NCBI RefSeq assembly: GCF_010233585.1
Contig: NZ_CP045997.1
Coordinates: 9,696,808-9,760,807 of the forward strand
Origin: Spirosoma endbachense
Lineage (GTDB): Bacteria > Bacteroidota > Bacteroidia > Cytophagales > Spirosomataceae
Direction of reading: 5' to 3'
DNA length: 64,000 nucleotides
Shown here piece by piece: positions 61,940 to 64,000 of the stretch (positions are counted from its first letter, which is position 1; the number at the start of each line of letters is the position of its first letter). The translations under genes and the position numbers were made by a program. The notes under the pieces are model-generated. The model did not search any database. It was not told the origin of the DNA and was given only the letters and a program-made list of their open reading frames with translations.

Positions 61940-62638
61940 ATGATGACTCAAAAAACAATTGACTGGCCCCATTTCCAGTCTGACCTATCCCAAACCGGGT
62001 TCACCCTGCTGCCTTCACTCCTCTCATCCGAAGAATGTCGTGAACTGGCAGACTTATTTGATGCGCCAAACCTGTATCGAAAAAGCATCGTCATGCAGAA
62101 TCACGGCTATGGCAGTGGCGAATACAAATATTTCAGCTACCCCCTACCATCAGTTGTCGATACGCTTCGGCATGAGTTGTTCTCTCAGTTAGCACCCATT
62201 GCCAATGACTGGAATGAAAAGTTGGGGATTAACCTGCGCTACCCAACCGATCTTAACGAATGGCTTTCTACCTGCCACGCAGCCGGACAAACCCGCCCAA
62301 CGCCACTGATTCTGAAATACGGCCCTGGCGACTGGAATGCGCTTCACCAGGATATGTATGGTGAGCTTTATTTCCCGTTTCAGGCTGTCCTTTTTCTGAG
62401 CCAGCCGGGCCAGGATTATGCGGGTGGAGAGTTCGTTATGCTCGAACAGCGCCCAAGGATGCAGTCAAAAGCAACGGTATTGCTGCCAGAACAAGGGCAG
62501 GTTCTATTGTTCACGACTAAATACAGACCCGCCCAGGGCACTCGTGGCTATTACCGCGTAGCCATGCGGCACGGAGTTAGTGAAGTGCGAACCGGAACAC
62601 GCGTTAATGTGGGGCTTATTTTTCACGATGCCGCATGA
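61940..62638 (+). CDS. 2OG-Fe(II) oxygenase
   Basis: 232 residues (ATG 61940, or the next codon). The iron motif HxD is H136/D138 in NALHQDMYGELYFPFQ, and the distal His is H211 in MRHGVSEVRTGTR, whose nearby Arg would bind 2-oxoglutarate. It resembles prolyl-hydroxylase-like members found beside ada genes. Demethylation of DNA as by AlkB is possible but not shown, and the sequence is not a clear AlkB. Overlaps the next gene by ATGA (62635-62638). Confidence 0.87.
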   Translation: MMTQKTIDWPHFQSDLSQTGFTLLPSLLSSEECRELADLFDAPNLYRKSIVMQNHGYGSGEYKYFSYPLPSVVDTLRHELFSQLAPIANDWNEKLGINLRYPTDLNEWLSTCHAAGQTRPTPLILKYGPGDWNALHQDMYGELYFPFQAVLFLSQPGQDYAGGEFVMLEQRPRMQSKATVLLPEQGQVLLFTTKYRPAQGTRGYYRVAMRHGVSEVRTGTRVNVGLIFHDAA

Positions 62639-62895
62639 TTCGACATACAGATTTAGGATCATCTTCATTTGCCCAGCGTCGAAAACTGTTAGACTTACTC
62701 CAGCAGTGCCTCATTACGCTGGGCGGCAACCGTCCCGGTAAGATCTACGGTCGGCTCGACTGCCGGGCCGGGAAACGCATGAAGCCCGAAAACCGAGTGT
62801 TTTTCTGGAATGAAGCAGAAGCACTTGAACTGGGGTATCGACCGTGTGCTGTGTGTTTACCAGGGGCGTATAAAGCCTGGAAATCCAAAACTTGA
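62635..62895 (+). CDS. Ada zinc-binding-domain protein lacking the methyl-acceptor cysteine
   Basis: 86 residues. The pattern IYGRLDC...RVFFWNEAEALELGYRPCAVCLPG aligns with the Ada N-terminal zinc domain (canonical FCRPSC...RFF....A...GFRPCKRC). Three of the four zinc cysteines are present. The position of the catalytic Cys38 of Ada is Gly here (YGRLDC). It cannot perform phosphotriester repair as Ada does, so it may only bind DNA or metal. It is translationally coupled to the oxygenase gene. Its last 39 bp overlap the end of the convergent MocR gene. Confidence 0.8.
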   Translation: MIRHTDLGSSSFAQRRKLLDLLQQCLITLGGNRPGKIYGRLDCRAGKRMKPENRVFFWNEAEALELGYRPCAVCLPGAYKAWKSKT

Positions 62896-64000
62896 ACCTA
62901 GTACATTCCTGAGTACCATCACGCTTCGCTCCAGTTCCTCCTCTGTGCTCGACGCAAAACCCAATCGAGTACCATGCAACTGCTGGCCGGGTGGATTATG
63001 AAACACACCACTCGACAGAAAAAGACCTTTCTGGCCTGCACGGGTAGCCAACGCATCCATATCGATCGCCGGATCGAAACGCGCCCATACGGCCATACCC
63101 CCATCGGGTTTCGTGAACTGAACAATAGGTGCCAATTCACTGGTTAGCAGCTCGCAGAACCGATCCCGGCGAACGTGATAGGTGCGAAGGGCCTTGCGAA
63201 AATGACGTTTCAAATCGCCGGTTTTAAGTAATTGGCCAATAGCAAACTCCAGCATAGGATCGCCCTGTCGATCAATGATACGCCGTAGCCGGGCCAGTTC
63301 ATCGATCAGTGCAGTTGGGGCCACTACATAGCCAATCCGAAAAGCCGGAGCAACCGACTTCGTCAACGAACCGACATAAACAACCATTCCTTCCCGATCG
63401 GCGCTCGCCAGGGGGAGAATCGGGCGGCTCAGGTAATGAAAATCATAATCATAGTCATCTTCCAGAATGGCAAATCGGTATTGTTCAGCCAGTTGCAGGA
63501 GCCGAATACGCCGATCGGGTCGGAGTGTCACCGTGGTTGGATAATGATGGTGCGGAGTCACAAATACCATCCGGATAGTGTTCTTTTGCTCACACAAACG
63601 AGCCAGTGCATCAACGTCTAAACCATGTTGATCGACAGGAACGGTCAGGATCGTGGCACCGGTTTTTCGAAAATTCATCGTAGCACCTGCCCAGGTCGTT
63701 TCGCCAGTTACGACGATGTCGCCGGATCGCAGTAAAACCTGGCTCGTCAGGTGCAAACCCATAATGCTTCCGCGAGTAATGAGTATGTTCTCGGGTGTGG
63801 TCCGTAGCCCTCGGGTTTCGTTTAGATGAAGAGAAAGCTGTTCACGTAACAGCAAATGCCCTTTGGTATCGCCGTAACCGAAATGAGTCTGTGGATTTCC
63901 CCACCGGAAATACGAGCGATAAGCCCGGCTTAATTCGTCCATTGGAGCCAGTCGAATATCTGGAAACCCATCGTCGAGGTGTAAACCGGCTGAGTTAGTC
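62857..64000 (-). CDS. MocR-type PLP-dependent regulator/aminotransferase, 5' part beyond window edge
   Basis: The frame runs off the right edge; 380 residues are visible. They form a fold-type I aminotransferase domain: DDGFPDIRLAPMDELSRAYR, LITRGSIMGLHLTSQVLL, LEDDYDYDFHY and GSLTKSVAPAFRIGYVV with the PLP-binding Lys. The wording DDGFPD-RLAP is typical of MocR proteins, whose N-terminal GntR helix-turn-helix should lie beyond 64000. Such proteins regulate PLP or amino-acid metabolism. Its stop overlaps the end of the Ada zinc-domain gene tail to tail. Confidence 0.85.
   Translation of the reverse strand, partial: TNSAGLHLDDGFPDIRLAPMDELSRAYRSYFRWGNPQTHFGYGDTKGHLLLREQLSLHLNETRGLRTTPENILITRGSIMGLHLTSQVLLRSGDIVVTGETTWAGATMNFRKTGATILTVPVDQHGLDVDALARLCEQKNTIRMVFVTPHHHYPTTVTLRPDRRIRLLQLAEQYRFAILEDDYDYDFHYLSRPILPLASADREGMVVYVGSLTKSVAPAFRIGYVVAPTALIDELARLRRIIDRQGDPMLEFAIGQLLKTGDLKRHFRKALRTYHVRRDRFCELLTSELAPIVQFTKPDGGMAVWARFDPAIDMDALATRAGQKGLFLSSGVFHNPPGQQLHGTRLGFASSTEEELERSVMVLRNVLGSSFGFPGFIRPW

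Overview
The window looks like a chromosomal segment of a Bacteroidota bacterium of the order Cytophagales, most like Spirosoma. The evidence is SusC/SusD and FecR/ECF-sigma genes, starts without Shine-Dalgarno sequences, TAnnTTTG-type -7 boxes, zinc-free L31, GH92, LutABC and PadR-linked orphan permeases with a 'prefix domain'. Genus-level placement is inference from family resemblance, not from a marker gene. I saw no rRNA, tRNA, insertion sequence, phage or CRISPR array.

Layout. 1-8.8 kb: a NadR-like NAD salvage enzyme, a small CBM48 protein, then a minus-strand block of exported sugar/alcohol oxidation genes (TIM-barrel isomerase, large cytochrome c-propeller protein, GMC dehydrogenase with its small Tat-type subunit) with a GlsB-type membrane protein between them. 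9-14.7 kb: Na+/H+ antiporter, FAD-dependent sugar-lactone/alditol oxidase, NTF2-like secreted protein, thioredoxin, DUF1684 protein and an SDR. 15.1-26.3 kb: a PadR regulator translationally coupled to four tandem MacB/FtsX-like permeases of about 900 residues with no ATPase gene. A 277-bp segment spanning the permease 2/3 junction recurs almost unchanged at the 3/4 junction. 26.4-31.7 kb: GH92 alpha-mannosidase and an M16 peptidase pair.

31.8-38.3 kb: a cobalamin riboswitch followed by a B12 uptake and salvage operon: BtuB-like TonB receptor, DUF6580 membrane protein, BtuF-like binding protein, CobU, DUF71 ATP-pyrophosphatase and a propeller lipoprotein resembling BtuG. 38.3-40.6 kb: M20 peptidase and a small phosphatase. 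41.1-50.6 kb: ECF sigma, FecR anti-sigma, SusC with an STN signalling domain, SusD, sulfatase and a small outer-membrane protein. The same two-box promoter (CATTAGGGTA-N13-GTATCT) lies before both the sigma gene and susC, which suggests an autoregulated circuit and moves the sigma start downstream.

50.7-64 kb: ribonucleotide reductase large subunit without an adjacent nrdB, ribosomal protein L31 type B, several small unknown genes, the lactate oxidation operon lutABC, a DUF4386-like membrane protein, a short Crp/Fnr regulator, an alkylation-repair cluster (AraC-methyltransferase fusion, 2OG-Fe(II) oxygenase, Ada zinc-domain protein lacking the usual methyl-acceptor cysteine) and a MocR-type regulator cut by the window edge. 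Six of the tail-to-tail gene junctions carry a long, nearly perfect hairpin that could terminate transcription from both sides.
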